Of a stretch of 64,000 nt of DNA, positions 1-11,441 are shown in pieces. The notes beneath the pieces were generated by a model that saw nothing but the letters and a program-made list of their open reading frames with translations, did not search any database and had not been told where the DNA came from. The position numbers were made by a program, and so were the translations under genes. The DNA comes from Agrobacterium cucumeris (GTDB taxonomy: Bacteria > Pseudomonadota > Alphaproteobacteria > Rhizobiales > Rhizobiaceae). Location: assembly GCF_030036535.1 (NCBI RefSeq), contig NZ_CP080387.1, positions 2,732,501 through 2,796,500 of the forward strand. Direction: 5' to 3'. The number at the start of each line of letters is the position of its first letter. The first letter of the stretch is position 1.

Positions 1-2808
<2,808 letters not shown>

Positions 2809-3054
2809 CATTGTTCATGCTCATCGAACGCAGTTCGATGATCTGTTCTGTCCTGACGCCCGAAGGGCTCCGGACGGGCCGCGCCACAGGGCGCGACGAC
2901 CTCTGGTCTGTATGGCTTCCATGCTCGACTTCGAGCAAAGGTGGAATACGGATCGGTCACGGAAAGACGTGTTAAATTAAATAGAGCTTTGAGCTCTCCA
3001 GCTTCTCGAAACAGCAGTTTCCATGTGAAAACATGGAGCATGTTGCGTTTTGCC
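2809..3054 (+). other. 23S-5S transcribed spacer
   Basis: Spacer of about 245 bases with no gene. Just after the 23S end is a perfect 8-bp hairpin (CATCGAAC, loop GCA, GTTCGATG; 2822-2840). The last 13 bases before 5S (TGTTGCGTTTTGC, 3041-3053) are the exact reverse complement of the 13 bases starting at 3174, one base beyond the 5S gene, so the precursor closes into a long helix around 5S that probably serves as an RNase E/III processing stem. Confidence 0.7.
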
Positions 3055-3172
3055 GACCTGGTGGTTATCGCGGGGCGGCTGCACCCGTTCCCATTCCGAA
3101 CACGGCCGTGAAACGCCCCAGCGCCAATGGTACTCCGTCTCAAGACGCGGGAGAGTAGGTCGCTGCCAGGTC
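3055..3172 (+). rRNA. rrf: 5S ribosomal RNA
   Basis: Typical alphaproteobacterial 5S rRNA of about 118 nt. The ends GACCTGG and CCAGGTC pair, and the conserved core CCCATTCCGAACACGG lies in the middle. It is the last rRNA of the operon, and an intrinsic terminator follows about 55 bases on. Confidence 0.95.
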
Positions 3173-3228
3173 TGCAAAACGCAACATCTAATCTTCTCAT
3201 TCACATTCTTCGGCCCAGCCGATAAAAA

Positions 3229-3254
3229 AAGGGCCGCTCAAGCGGCCTTTTGTC
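3229..3254 (+). terminator. Intrinsic terminator after 5S rRNA
   Basis: GGCCGCT/AGCGGCC stem with a CA loop, preceded by A-rich sequence and followed by TTTT. It probably ends most rRNA operon transcripts, although the initiator tRNA 140 bases further on could be reached by read-through. Confidence 0.8.
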
Positions 3255-3303
3255 GTTTAAGACCAGAATAAAAAAAGACGCCTCGTGCGTCCCTTAAAGG
3301 AGA

Positions 3304-3384
3304 CAAATCGCCTTCGGCAATTTGCTCCGGCACCAAGCATAACCGCCATGCGGTTACGCTCTCGCGACAAGTTCTGCGAACTTG
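3304..3384 (+). other. Three consecutive small hairpins upstream of tRNA-fMet
   Basis: Between the rRNA terminator and the tRNA lie three inverted repeats in a row: CAAAT/ATTTG with an inner GCC/GGC (3304-3324), AACCGC/GCGGTT (3341-3355) and CAAGTTC/GAACTTG (3368-3384). They probably form a structured leader or processing region of the tRNA. No promoter is obvious. Confidence 0.5.
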
Positions 3385-3393
3385 CGCTGGTAA

Positions 3394-3470
<77 letters not shown>

Positions 3471-3502
3471 AATCCCCTACAAAGACTATCATACAATAAA
3501 AT

Positions 3503-3527
3503 GCCCTCCCGCCGCGGAGGGCTTTTG
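3503..3527 (+). terminator. Intrinsic terminator after tRNA-fMet
   Basis: GCCCTC/GAGGGC stem around a GC-rich loop, followed by TTTTG. It ends the tRNA transcript before recQ. Confidence 0.75.
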
Positions 3528-3664
3528 CGTTCCAAGCACTCAAACCTATGCATCTTCTGGCTGGTAATCTGCCTCTCTTTCTGTGCCGATCCAGCCGTTC
3601 GAGATTGCCATAAATCCGGATTTGGCCATGATGCGCAAATCATCCAACGCAGAAGAAAGACGCC

Positions 3665-5473
3665 GTGACCGCCGAACCTTTGCAGATACTCAAGACCATC
3701 TACGGCTATGATACATTCCGCCGACGCCAGGGCGAGATCATCCAGCATGTCATGGCAGGACATAATGCATTCGTACTCATGCCCACGGGTGGAGGAAAGT
3801 CGCTTTGTTACCAGATCCCGGCGCTTGCCCGGGCGGGAATGGGGCTTATCGTATCGCCGCTCATAGCGTTGATGGTCGATCAGGTGGCTGCCCTGCGTCA
3901 GGCTGGTGTGCGGGCCGAGGCGCTCAATTCCGATCTTTCTCTGGAAGAGCGCCGTGCGCTCTGGCAGGATATGCGGGCCGGCGAGGTCGATATTCTTTAT
4001 GCCGCGCCGGAAACCCTGCTCAAACCCGATGTTCTCGACGCGCTTCAATCCATTGACCTGTCGTTGATCGCGGTCGATGAGGCGCATTGCCTGTCGCAAT
4101 GGGGACATGATTTCCGCCCGCCTTATCGTCAGCTCGACACATTGATTGAGCGTTTTCCCGACACGCCGCGCATGGCCCTGACGGCGACGGCGGATGAACC
4201 CACCCGCGCCGAGATTCTCGGCCATCTGGGCATCGATGACAAAGATGCATTCATCGCCGGGTTCGACCGTCCTAACATCCGCTATGCGATCATGGAGAAG
4301 GACAATCCTCGCGCCCAGCTGAAACGTTTTCTCAACGGCCGGGAAAATGAAAGCGGAATCGTTTATTGCCTGTCAAAACGCAAGGTGGATGAGACGGCGG
4401 CGTGGTTGCGGGAAGAGGGGCGAGATGCGCTGCCCTATCACGCCGGCATGGACAAGGCCGCCCGCGAAGAGAACCAGACCCGTTTTCAACATGGTGAGGC
4501 GGTGATTATTGTCGCGACCGTCGCTTTCGGCATGGGCATCGATAAGCCGGATGTGCGTTTCGTTGTCCATATCGATTTGCCCGGCAGCATCGAGGCCTAT
4601 TATCAGGAGACCGGCCGCGCCGGTCGTGATGGTCTGCCGTCAGACGTGCTTATGCTCTACGGTTATGAAGACATCGCTTTGCGCAACCGCTTCATTGAAG
4701 AATCGGACGCCGCGGACCAGCGCAAACATATGGAGCGCCAGAAGCTTGATTCCCTGCTCGGTCTGGCGGAAACGGCGGGCTGCCGCCGGCAGATCCTGCT
4801 CTCCTATTTTGGCGATCGATGCGAGCCCTGTGGTAATTGTGATACCTGCGCCGAGCCGCCGGATCTGTTTGACGGGTCGATAGCCGCGCAAAAGCTGCTC
4901 TCCTGCATTTACCGCACTGGGGAACGTTTCGGCCAGGCCTATGTCATCCGCGTCTTGCTAGGCGTCGAGGACGAGCGGATTTCCCGCTTCGGGCACGATC
5001 AGATCACCACTTACGGGATCGGCAAAGAGCATGATAATCGCACCTGGCGCGCGATTTTACGGCAACTGGTTGCGCTTCGCCTGATCGAGGTGGATCTGTC
5101 CGGACATGGCGGATTGTCGATTTCCGAAGACGGGAGGCGGTTCCTGCGCGAAAAGCCATCCCTGATGCTGAGAATACCGTCTGCGCCCCGCTCGACCCGA
5201 CAGCAGACGCCGCGTAATGCCGCATCGACAGCTTTGCCGGAGGCGGATCGTGGTCTCTTCGAGGTGTTGCGCGCGAAGCGCATGGAAATTGCCCGCACGC
5301 AGAACGTCCCGCCTTATGTGATTTTTCACGACAAGACCCTGATCGAACTCGCTGCTGCGAAACCGGCCTCGGCGAGGGAGATGGCGCAAATCCCCGGCGT
5401 CGGAGACACCAAGCTGGAGCGCTACGGCCCCGCCTTTCTGGAGGCGATCATGCAGCACGCCGCTGGCGAGTGA
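3665..5473 (+). CDS. recQ: ATP-dependent DNA helicase RecQ
   Basis: 3'-5' DNA helicase of recombination and replication-fork repair. The 602-residue protein has the full RecQ layout: Walker A TGGGKS (41-46), DEAH box (138-141), motif VI TGRAGRDG (316-323), the RQC zinc cluster (C373, C389, C392, C395, within CGNCDTC) and a C-terminal HRDC domain (about 520-600). Translation starts at a GTG with only a weak purine-rich site upstream. It is a single gene after the tRNA terminator and converges with frcR. Confidence 0.95.
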   Translation: MTAEPLQILKTIYGYDTFRRRQGEIIQHVMAGHNAFVLMPTGGGKSLCYQIPALARAGMGLIVSPLIALMVDQVAALRQAGVRAEALNSDLSLEERRALWQDMRAGEVDILYAAPETLLKPDVLDALQSIDLSLIAVDEAHCLSQWGHDFRPPYRQLDTLIERFPDTPRMALTATADEPTRAEILGHLGIDDKDAFIAGFDRPNIRYAIMEKDNPRAQLKRFLNGRENESGIVYCLSKRKVDETAAWLREEGRDALPYHAGMDKAAREENQTRFQHGEAVIIVATVAFGMGIDKPDVRFVVHIDLPGSIEAYYQETGRAGRDGLPSDVLMLYGYEDIALRNRFIEESDAADQRKHMERQKLDSLLGLAETAGCRRQILLSYFGDRCEPCGNCDTCAEPPDLFDGSIAAQKLLSCIYRTGERFGQAYVIRVLLGVEDERISRFGHDQITTYGIGKEHDNRTWRAILRQLVALRLIEVDLSGHGGLSISEDGRRFLREKPSLMLRIPSAPRSTRQQTPRNAASTALPEADRGLFEVLRAKRMEIARTQNVPPYVIFHDKTLIELAAAKPASAREMAQIPGVGDTKLERYGPAFLEAIMQHAAGE

Positions 5474-5531
5474 CTGGCAGATTAATTCGGCCAAGACCAG
5501 CGTTGGGGATAGTCAGGTAAAGGGTAAAGAC

Positions 5532-6764
5532 TTAGCCTGTCGTGTCCTTAAATAGAACGTTCTGATCGATGAGATAACGGGAGAACAGGGGCAGGCTTGC
5601 CCCCCCGATCGCCCGGGCCTGGCTGCCGACCGCGCCCTCGATGATCTCCGGCAGCGTAACGCCCTGAAGGTCGTGGTGTTTGAGAGCAAGCCGGGTGGCA
5701 GAGACGATCCTCGCTCTGACCCAATCGGGAAAACCGCCATCGATGATGACACTGGAAAAGTCGATGATGGAGGCGGCGGCGATGACGGCCTGCGCCAGCG
5801 CGGCGGCCGTCTTGTTGATCCAGCTTTCCAGCGGTTCGCCGAAATCGATCCATTCGTCGGGTGAGAACCAAAGGGGACGTGGATCGATACCCTTTTCGCG
5901 CAGCATGTTCTCCAGAACGAAGATCGACGCGATTTTCAGAAGCTGAACCGTATTGCCATCCTGCCCCTGCACCGGTAGAGGGCCGATTGCACCGGCGGTG
6001 CCCGTTTTTCCGGAGAACAGCGCCGAATTCAAAACGACGCCTCCTCCGATGAAGGAGCCGATGAAGATATAGAGAAAATCCGGGTAGTTCTGGCCAGCGC
6101 CAAAAACCAGCTCTGCACCGCAGGCACTGGTCGCGTCATTCTGCAGAAAGACCGGGTAGCTGACGCCTTCGGCAATTTCGGAGCGGATATCAACATCCCG
6201 CCACCGTTCCATTTCGGCCTGCGGCGCGCCCACTTCCTGGGCCCAGTTCCACAGTTCGAATGGGGCGGCGATACCAACTCCGGTGATTTTTTGCCGTTCC
6301 GCCGGGGACAATTTCGATTCGATCTCCGTGATCCCTTCGATCACGAACGGCAATATCCATTCCGGCAGGGGGTAAGGGTAAGTCTTGCGCAGCTTGAGTT
6401 TGATCCGGCCGACAAAATCCATCAGCACGAGATCGACACTGCGCCGGCCGATCTTCACGCCAAACGAAAAGACGGCGTCGGGATTGAGACGCATGGGTGT
6501 CGATGGTTGCCCGACCTTTCCGCGCAGTCTTTCACCACGAATGAGAAGGCCGTCTTTCTCCAGCGAGCGCATGATGACCGATACGGTTTGCGCCGAAAGG
6601 CCGCAAAGCCTGGATATTTCGGCTTTCGACAATCCGCCATGGCGGCGAACGAGCGACAGCACCAGCCGCTCATTATAAGCGCGCACCCCGATCTGGTTGG
6701 CACCGCCGCTGATATCCATAATGGTGGGCGGCGCAGGCGGCGCCGTCTCGACAGATCGTCTCAT
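5532..6764 (-). CDS. frcR: ROK-family repressor of the fructose locus (FrcR-like)
   Basis: Transcriptional regulator of the NagC/XylR (ROK) family, 410 residues, with an N-terminal winged HTH (about 35-75) followed by a sugar-kinase-like ROK fold. It is divergent from frcB, so it probably senses fructose or a related sugar and represses frcBCAK. The CXCGXXGC zinc motif typical of ROK proteins is missing: after the GTAGAIG segment the protein reads GPLPVQGQDGN with no cysteines, so ligand binding must be organised differently. The ATG has a strong GGGAGG site upstream. The symbol rests on the neighbourhood and on the known frc locus of Sinorhizobium. Confidence 0.82.
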   Translation of the reverse strand: MRRSVETAPPAPPTIMDISGGANQIGVRAYNERLVLSLVRRHGGLSKAEISRLCGLSAQTVSVIMRSLEKDGLLIRGERLRGKVGQPSTPMRLNPDAVFSFGVKIGRRSVDLVLMDFVGRIKLKLRKTYPYPLPEWILPFVIEGITEIESKLSPAERQKITGVGIAAPFELWNWAQEVGAPQAEMERWRDVDIRSEIAEGVSYPVFLQNDATSACGAELVFGAGQNYPDFLYIFIGSFIGGGVVLNSALFSGKTGTAGAIGPLPVQGQDGNTVQLLKIASIFVLENMLREKGIDPRPLWFSPDEWIDFGEPLESWINKTAAALAQAVIAAASIIDFSSVIIDGGFPDWVRARIVSATRLALKHHDLQGVTLPEIIEGAVGSQARAIGGASLPLFSRYLIDQNVLFKDTTG

Positions 6765-6889
6765 AATGTCATCCTCCCGCCCGCTATATCCGTCACGACC
6801 GATACCTGCAGGCTTTATGGCAATCTTGCTATCGCAACGTAAACAACGGTGGCGATATTCCTCCCTGCCGCATATTAGAATGCCATACC

Positions 6890-6902
6890 GAATTAATAAT
6901 TC
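6890..6902. promoter_or_regulatory. Candidate FrcR operator
   Basis: GAATTAATAATTC is a perfect inverted repeat around a central A. It lies in the A/T-rich part of the frcR-frcB divergent region (6765-7029) and resembles the A/T-rich palindromes bound by ROK repressors such as NagC. This is inference from position and symmetry only. Confidence 0.4.
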
Positions 6903-7029
6903 AATCGGATTTATTTATTGACAGGCGTTTCCTTTGGTGGTTCCATCTGGGCCAACGGTCGTTGTTCTCGGAGGAGACGAGATCGTCGGGTAACCGTCAC
7001 GGTGCTCAAATATCCATTGGGAGGATCTC

Positions 7030-8052
7030 ATGAAGACCACTGTTTCCGCTCTTCTGGGCGCGCTTGCGCTTGGCGTTTCTTTCGCTTCCGTCGCGTCCGC
7101 GGCAGACACATCGGTGTGCCTCATTACCAAAACCGACACCAATCCCTTCTTCGTCAAGATGAAGGAAGGCGCGACCGCCAAGGCCAAAGAACTTGGCGTG
7201 ACGCTGAAATCCTATGCCGGCAAGATCGACGGCGATTCCGAAAGCCAGGTTGCAGCCATCGAGACCTGCATCGCCGATGGCGCCAAGGGTATCCTGATCA
7301 CCGCATCGGACACCAAGGGCATTGTTCCGGCCGTGCAGAAGGCACGTGATGCCGGCCTTCTGGTGATCGCTCTCGACACGCCTCTGGAGCCCGTTGATGC
7401 CGCCGATTCCACCTTTGCCACCGACAATCTTCTGGCAGGTGAGCTGATCGGCAAATGGGCCGCCGGCACCCTTGGCGACAAGGCCAAGGACGCAAAAATC
7501 GCCTTCCTTAACCTCACCCCCTCCCAGCCAACAGTGGATGTGCTTCGTAACCAGGGCTTCATGAAGGGCTTTGGCATCGACGTGAAAGACATCAACAAGA
7601 TCGGTGATGAAACCGATCCGCGCATCGTTGGCCATGACGTTACCAATGGTAACGAAGAAGGTGGCCGCTCGGCCATGGAAAACCTGCTGCAGAAGGATCC
7701 GACCATCAACGTCGTTCACACCATCAATGAACCTGCGGCTGCCGGCGCTTACGAGGCGCTGAAAGCGGTTGGTCGTGAGAAGGACGTTCTGATTGTTTCC
7801 GTCGATGGCGGTTGCCCTGGCGTCAAGAACGTCGCGGAAGGCGTAATCGGCGCGACCTCGCAGCAATATCCGCTGCTGATGGCGGCTCTTGGCGTGGAAG
7901 CCGTAAAGAAGTTCGCCGATACGGGTGAAAAGCCGAAGCCGACCGAAGGCAAGAGCTTCGTCGACACTGGCGTGACGCTGGTGACCGACAAGCCAGTCAA
8001 GGGCCTCGACTCGATCGACACGAAGGAAGGTCTCAACAAGTGCTGGGGCTGA
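7030..8052 (+). CDS. frcB: Fructose ABC transporter, periplasmic binding protein
   Basis: CUT2-family solute-binding protein of 340 residues. A Sec signal peptide ends near residue 25 (ASA-AD). The body is a type I periplasmic-binding fold of the ribose/xylose group (start of mature protein, [15 protein letters not shown]; hinge segment [17 protein letters not shown]). It captures the sugar and hands it to FrcC/FrcA. Strong GGGAGG ribosome-binding site before the ATG. It is followed by a hairpin and then frcC, and it matches FrcB of rhizobia in gene order and sequence character. Confidence 0.9.
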   Translation: MKTTVSALLGALALGVSFASVASAADTSVCLITKTDTNPFFVKMKEGATAKAKELGVTLKSYAGKIDGDSESQVAAIETCIADGAKGILITASDTKGIVPAVQKARDAGLLVIALDTPLEPVDAADSTFATDNLLAGELIGKWAAGTLGDKAKDAKIAFLNLTPSQPTVDVLRNQGFMKGFGIDVKDINKIGDETDPRIVGHDVTNGNEEGGRSAMENLLQKDPTINVVHTINEPAAAGAYEALKAVGREKDVLIVSVDGGCPGVKNVAEGVIGATSQQYPLLMAALGVEAVKKFADTGEKPKPTEGKSFVDTGVTLVTDKPVKGLDSIDTKEGLNKCWG

Positions 8053-8071
8053 TGCCTCGCCATTGAAACCC

Positions 8072-8094
8072 GCGGGGGCATTCTTGCCCCCCGC
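8072..8094 (+). other. frcB-frcC intercistronic stem-loop
   Basis: GGGGGCA/TGCCCCC stem with a TTCT loop (8074-8091), extended by GC pairs, and not followed by a T run. Such hairpins behind binding-protein genes usually protect the upstream mRNA and lower expression of the permease. That role is inferred here. Confidence 0.6.
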
Positions 8095-8279
8095 CCTTGG
8101 ACCAGAATAATTTCAGCCACGATCCGGGGGATCGGACAAAGGAACAAACGAGCGCGCCGCGCGTCCCGCAGACACGAGATTGGCCCGCTTCACAACACTT
8201 TGAATCTACGCGTCATTTTATTGAAAAATAGACCCTTGCTTCAAGGGCGGATGCGATAGAGCGATCGGGAGGAAAATCC

Positions 8280-9362
8280 ATGAGCGATCAGCCGGTGCGG
8301 GCTCAGCCGCATAATGAATTTGAAAATGTGCTTTCGGGAAGTTCGACGCAGGTCGCCGCTTTCGACACGCACGACAAGAGTGTTCTGGAAAAATTCCAGT
8401 ACTTTCTGCATTCCAGCCCGGCGGCCGTGCCGCTGATCGTACTGGTGCTGTCGTTGACTGTCTTCGGCATGACCCTTGGCGGCAAGTTTTTCTCGGCATT
8501 CACGCTGACCCTTATCCTGCAGCAGGTGGCCATCGTCGGCATCGTCGGCGCAGCGCAGTCGCTGGTCATTCTGACGGCGGGTATCGATCTGTCGGTGGGC
8601 GCCATCATGGTACTCTCCTCCGTCATCATGGGGCAGTTTACCTTCCGTTACGGCCTGCCGGCGGAACTCTCCATTCTCTGTGGTCTTGCTGTCGGCGCAT
8701 TCTGCGGCTTCATCAACGGCATTCTGGTCTCGCGCATGCGCCTGCCGCCCTTCATCGTCACGCTCGGCATGTGGCAGATCGTACTGGCGACGAATTTCCT
8801 CTATTCCGCAAATGAAACGATCCGCGCACAGGACATCGCTCAGCAGGCGCCCATTCTGCAGTTCTTCGGAAATAACATCCGTCTGGGAAGTGCGGTCTTT
8901 ACCTACGGCGTCATCGCCATGGTTCTGCTCGTTGCTCTGCTCTGGTATGTGCTCAACCGCACCGCCTGGGGCCGCCATCTTTATGCCGTGGGTGACGATC
9001 CGGATGCTGCCGAACTGGCCGGCGTCAACGTCAAGCGCATGCTGACGACCGTTTACACCCTGTCCGGCCTCATCTGTGCCTTCGCCGGTTGGGCTCTCAT
9101 CGGCCGCATCGGCTCGGTTTCACCGACCGCCGGCCAATTTGCCAATATCGAATCCATCACGGCTGTGGTTATCGGCGGCCTGTCGCTGTTCGGCGGGCGC
9201 GGCTCGATCATGGGCATGATTTTCGGCGCCCTGATCGTCGGTGTCTTTTCGCTCGGCCTCAGGCTCATCGGAACCGACCCGCAATGGACCTATCTGTTGA
9301 TCGGCGTCCTCATCATCATGGCTGTCGCAATCGACCAGTGGATCAGAAAGGTAGCAGGCTGA
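8280..9362 (+). CDS. frcC: Fructose ABC transporter, permease
   Basis: Inner-membrane permease of the BPD_transp_2 (RbsC/XylH) family, 360 residues. About the first 45 residues form a soluble extension, followed by hydrophobic segments and the conserved loop GGRGSIMGMIFGA near the C-terminus. It forms the channel for the sugar delivered by FrcB. Good GGGAGG site before the ATG. The stop codon overlaps the start of frcA (TGATG). Confidence 0.9.
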   Translation: MSDQPVRAQPHNEFENVLSGSSTQVAAFDTHDKSVLEKFQYFLHSSPAAVPLIVLVLSLTVFGMTLGGKFFSAFTLTLILQQVAIVGIVGAAQSLVILTAGIDLSVGAIMVLSSVIMGQFTFRYGLPAELSILCGLAVGAFCGFINGILVSRMRLPPFIVTLGMWQIVLATNFLYSANETIRAQDIAQQAPILQFFGNNIRLGSAVFTYGVIAMVLLVALLWYVLNRTAWGRHLYAVGDDPDAAELAGVNVKRMLTTVYTLSGLICAFAGWALIGRIGSVSPTAGQFANIESITAVVIGGLSLFGGRGSIMGMIFGALIVGVFSLGLRLIGTDPQWTYLLIGVLIIMAVAIDQWIRKVAG

Positions 9363-10144
9363 TGGCAAAAGAACCTATTCTCACAGCACGCAATCTCGTC
9401 AAACGTTATGGCCGCGTGACCGCCCTCGATCATGCCGATTTCGATCTCTATCCCGGAGAAATCCTGGCGGTGATCGGCGACAATGGCGCCGGCAAATCCT
9501 CGCTCATCAAGGCGATTTCCGGTGCGGTGACACCGGATGAGGGAGAGATCAGGCTTGAAGGCCAGCCTGTGCAGTTCCGCTCGCCGATCGAGGCGCGCAA
9601 GGCGGGTATCGAAACCGTCTATCAGAACCTCGCGCTCTCGCCGGCACTTTCCATAGCCGACAATATGTTCCTCGGCCGGGAAATCCGCAAACCCGGCATT
9701 CAGGGCAGCGTGTTCCGGGCGCTGGATCGTCCGGCCATGGAAAAATTCGCCCGCGAGAAACTCTCGGAACTGGGTCTGATGACGATCCAGAACATCAATC
9801 AGGCGGTGGAAACCCTTTCTGGCGGCCAGAGGCAGGGTGTGGCGGTAGCACGCGCGGCGGCTTTCGGCTCCAAGGTCGTCATCCTCGACGAACCGACGGC
9901 AGCACTTGGCGTGAAGGAAAGCCGGCGTGTTCTTGAACTCATTCTTGACGTGCGTTCGCGCGGTCTGCCGATCGTTCTGATCTCGCATAACATGCCGCAT
10001 GTGTTCGAGGTGGCGGACCGCATCCACATTCACCGGCTGGGCAAGCGCCTGTGCGTCATCAATCCAAAGGACTATTCCATGTCCGACGCCGTCGCCTTCA
10101 TGACCGGCGCCAAGGAAGCGCCGAAGGAAACGCTTGCCGCATGA
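9362..10144 (+). CDS. frcA: Fructose ABC transporter, ATP-binding protein
   Basis: ATPase of 260 residues: Walker A GDNGAGKS (39-46), signature LSGGQ (152-156), Walker B VVILDEPTA (172-180) and switch histidine H209. Unlike RbsA-type CUT2 ATPases, which carry two nucleotide-binding domains (about 500 residues), this has one, so it should act as a homodimer, as in the rhizobial Frc system. The start at 9362 overlaps the frcC stop. A longer reading frame into frcC exists but lies over conserved frcC sequence. Confidence 0.9.
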   Translation: MAKEPILTARNLVKRYGRVTALDHADFDLYPGEILAVIGDNGAGKSSLIKAISGAVTPDEGEIRLEGQPVQFRSPIEARKAGIETVYQNLALSPALSIADNMFLGREIRKPGIQGSVFRALDRPAMEKFAREKLSELGLMTIQNINQAVETLSGGQRQGVAVARAAAFGSKVVILDEPTAALGVKESRRVLELILDVRSRGLPIVLISHNMPHVFEVADRIHIHRLGKRLCVINPKDYSMSDAVAFMTGAKEAPKETLAA

Positions 10145-10770
10145 CGCTGAAGCTTGAGACGATCGCTGAAGACGTTCTTCGGCGGGCAGAGGGCAAATCC
10201 CGTTTTATCATTGCCATTGCCGGTCCCCCTGGGGCCGGCAAATCCACGCTGGCGGACGCGCTTTGTGATGCTTTGCTGGCGCGGGGCGAAACGGCCGCCG
10301 TGCTGCCCATGGATGGCTTCCATATGGACAATGGCATCCTTGAAGAGCGTGGGCTGCTGCCGCGCAAGGGCGCGCCCGAAACCTTTGATGTGCGTGGCTT
10401 CCTCGATATCGTCTCTGCCGTCCGCAGGGGCGGGCAGGAGGTGCTTGTCCCGGTTTTCGACCGCTCCCGCGAAATCGCCATTGCGTCCGCCCGCGCCATC
10501 GCGCCGGAGACACGCTTCATTCTGGCTGAAGGCAATTATCTGCTGCTGAATGAGGCCCCATGGACGGCGCTTTCCGAGAGCTTCGACCTTACTATTTTCG
10601 TTGGGCCGTCGGTCAACGTGCTTGAAGAGAGGTTGCGGAGCAGATGGCAGGGCTACGGCCTCGATGCAGCTGCGATCCACGCCAAACTTTTTGAAAACGA
10701 TCTTCCCAACGGTAAAAGGGTGATCGAGAACGCCCGCCCTGCCGATATTCACATCGATATCTGGGAATAG
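10141..10770 (+). CDS. frcK: FrcK, P-loop kinase of the fructose operon
   Basis: A 209-residue P-loop protein of the uridine kinase/pantothenate kinase-like superfamily, with Walker A GPPGAGKST (28-36) and an acceptor segment MDGFHMDNG. It overlaps frcA by ATGA and ends the frc operon, the position held by FrcK in Sinorhizobium. The substrate is not evident. Fructose imported by an ABC system arrives unphosphorylated, so a sugar kinase role is plausible, but the fold is that of a nucleoside or CoA-pathway kinase. Confidence 0.8.
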   Translation: MTLKLETIAEDVLRRAEGKSRFIIAIAGPPGAGKSTLADALCDALLARGETAAVLPMDGFHMDNGILEERGLLPRKGAPETFDVRGFLDIVSAVRRGGQEVLVPVFDRSREIAIASARAIAPETRFILAEGNYLLLNEAPWTALSESFDLTIFVGPSVNVLEERLRSRWQGYGLDAAAIHAKLFENDLPNGKRVIENARPADIHIDIWE

Positions 10771-10880
10771 GTTAACGCTTTCTCGTCACTGAGCGGCAAG
10801 GCGCATTTGCCGTTAAGCCTTTGTTGACCATGTGTTGAATCTTTTTCATCCACAGGGTGGGGCTTTTGTGTGTCTATTTA

Positions 10881-10910
10881 TTGACGAGAAAATTTCCTCA
10901 TATGCTATAT
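10881..10910 (+). promoter_or_regulatory. Promoter of the nrdHIEF operon
   Basis: TTGACG (10881-10886) and CTATAT (10905-10910) are 18 bp apart, matching the alphaproteobacterial vegetative promoter (TTGAC, CTATAT). The start point would be near 10917, just ahead of the riboswitch. Confidence 0.7.
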
Positions 10911-10915
10911 GTGGT

Positions 10916-11125
10916 GTTCAAGGTTCTCCCGATTCGCAAGCGTCGGGAGCTAAGACGGGAATTCGGTGAGCAACGCCATCATGGCGGAACAATGCCGAAA
11001 CTGCCCCCGCAACTGTAAGCGGCGAGCATCGTTCCGATTTGGGTCACTGGAGCCAAAAGCTCCGGGAAGGCCGGGATAGATGTTGTGACCCGTAAGTCAG
11101 GAGACCTGCCTTGAGCGAAAACGTC
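10916..11125 (+). ncRNA. Cobalamin (AdoCbl) riboswitch upstream of nrdHIEF
   Basis: The conserved B12-element blocks appear in order: GGGAATTCGGTG, then CTGCCCCCGCAACTGTAAGC, then CACTGGAGC, then the B12 box CTCCGGGAAGGCCGGGA, and finally GACCCGTAAGTCAGGAGACC. Known members of this class turn genes off when adenosylcobalamin is plentiful. Here the target is the class Ib ribonucleotide reductase, which does not need B12. The expected logic is that the enzyme is made when B12 is scarce, provided a B12-dependent class II enzyme (NrdJ) is encoded elsewhere. Confidence 0.93.
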
Positions 11126-11154
11126 CACGGGCGGGGTGTCCGGAAGGAAGGTAT

Positions 11155-11182
11155 GGCGCAAATGAATTGCGTTCGCCCTTTT
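11155..11182 (+). terminator. Putative riboswitch expression-platform terminator
   Basis: GGCGCAA/TTGCG...CGCC hairpin followed by CTTTTC, 30 bases past the B12 core. It could be the ligand-controlled terminator. The T run is short, and a start-codon-blocking mechanism cannot be excluded because nrdH is 260 bases further on. Confidence 0.45.
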
Positions 11183-11282
11183 CTGACCCCTTCCAGAACA
11201 AGCTTCGGGGTGAAGTCATGCCAGTGCATTTTTTTAAGTTCCTGCGCTCGTCGGCGTAGAGAGTGATTTTACGCGGCCAGAA

Positions 11283-11328
11283 GCGTTTTCAGGATAACCG
11301 GGACAAACGGTTTCCGTCCGGAAATGTG
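11283..11328 (+). repeat. Rhizobiales palindromic repeat (degenerate copy, nrd leader)
   Basis: GCGTTTTCAGGATAAC, a spacer, then GGTTTCCGTCCGGAAATG, an imperfect copy of the GCATTTCC-AGGAAAA...GGTTTTCCGTCCGGAAATGCG element found five more times in this window. It lies inside the transcribed leader between riboswitch and nrdH. Confidence 0.65.
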
Positions 11329-11441
11329 ACAAACCCTCTAAGCCGTGCGCCCCACCTGAATGACAAATCCATCGCCACCCGATTGCGATTGCAATCGGCA
11401 ATGTTGAGCCGTGTCCAAGAACGGCTTCGAAAGAGGAAATT

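Noticed and set aside
10820..10930. NrdR boxes near the nrd promoter
   Set aside because: The A/T-rich stretch around CATATGCTATATGTG is loosely similar to an NrdR box, but no pair of boxes with proper spacing was found.
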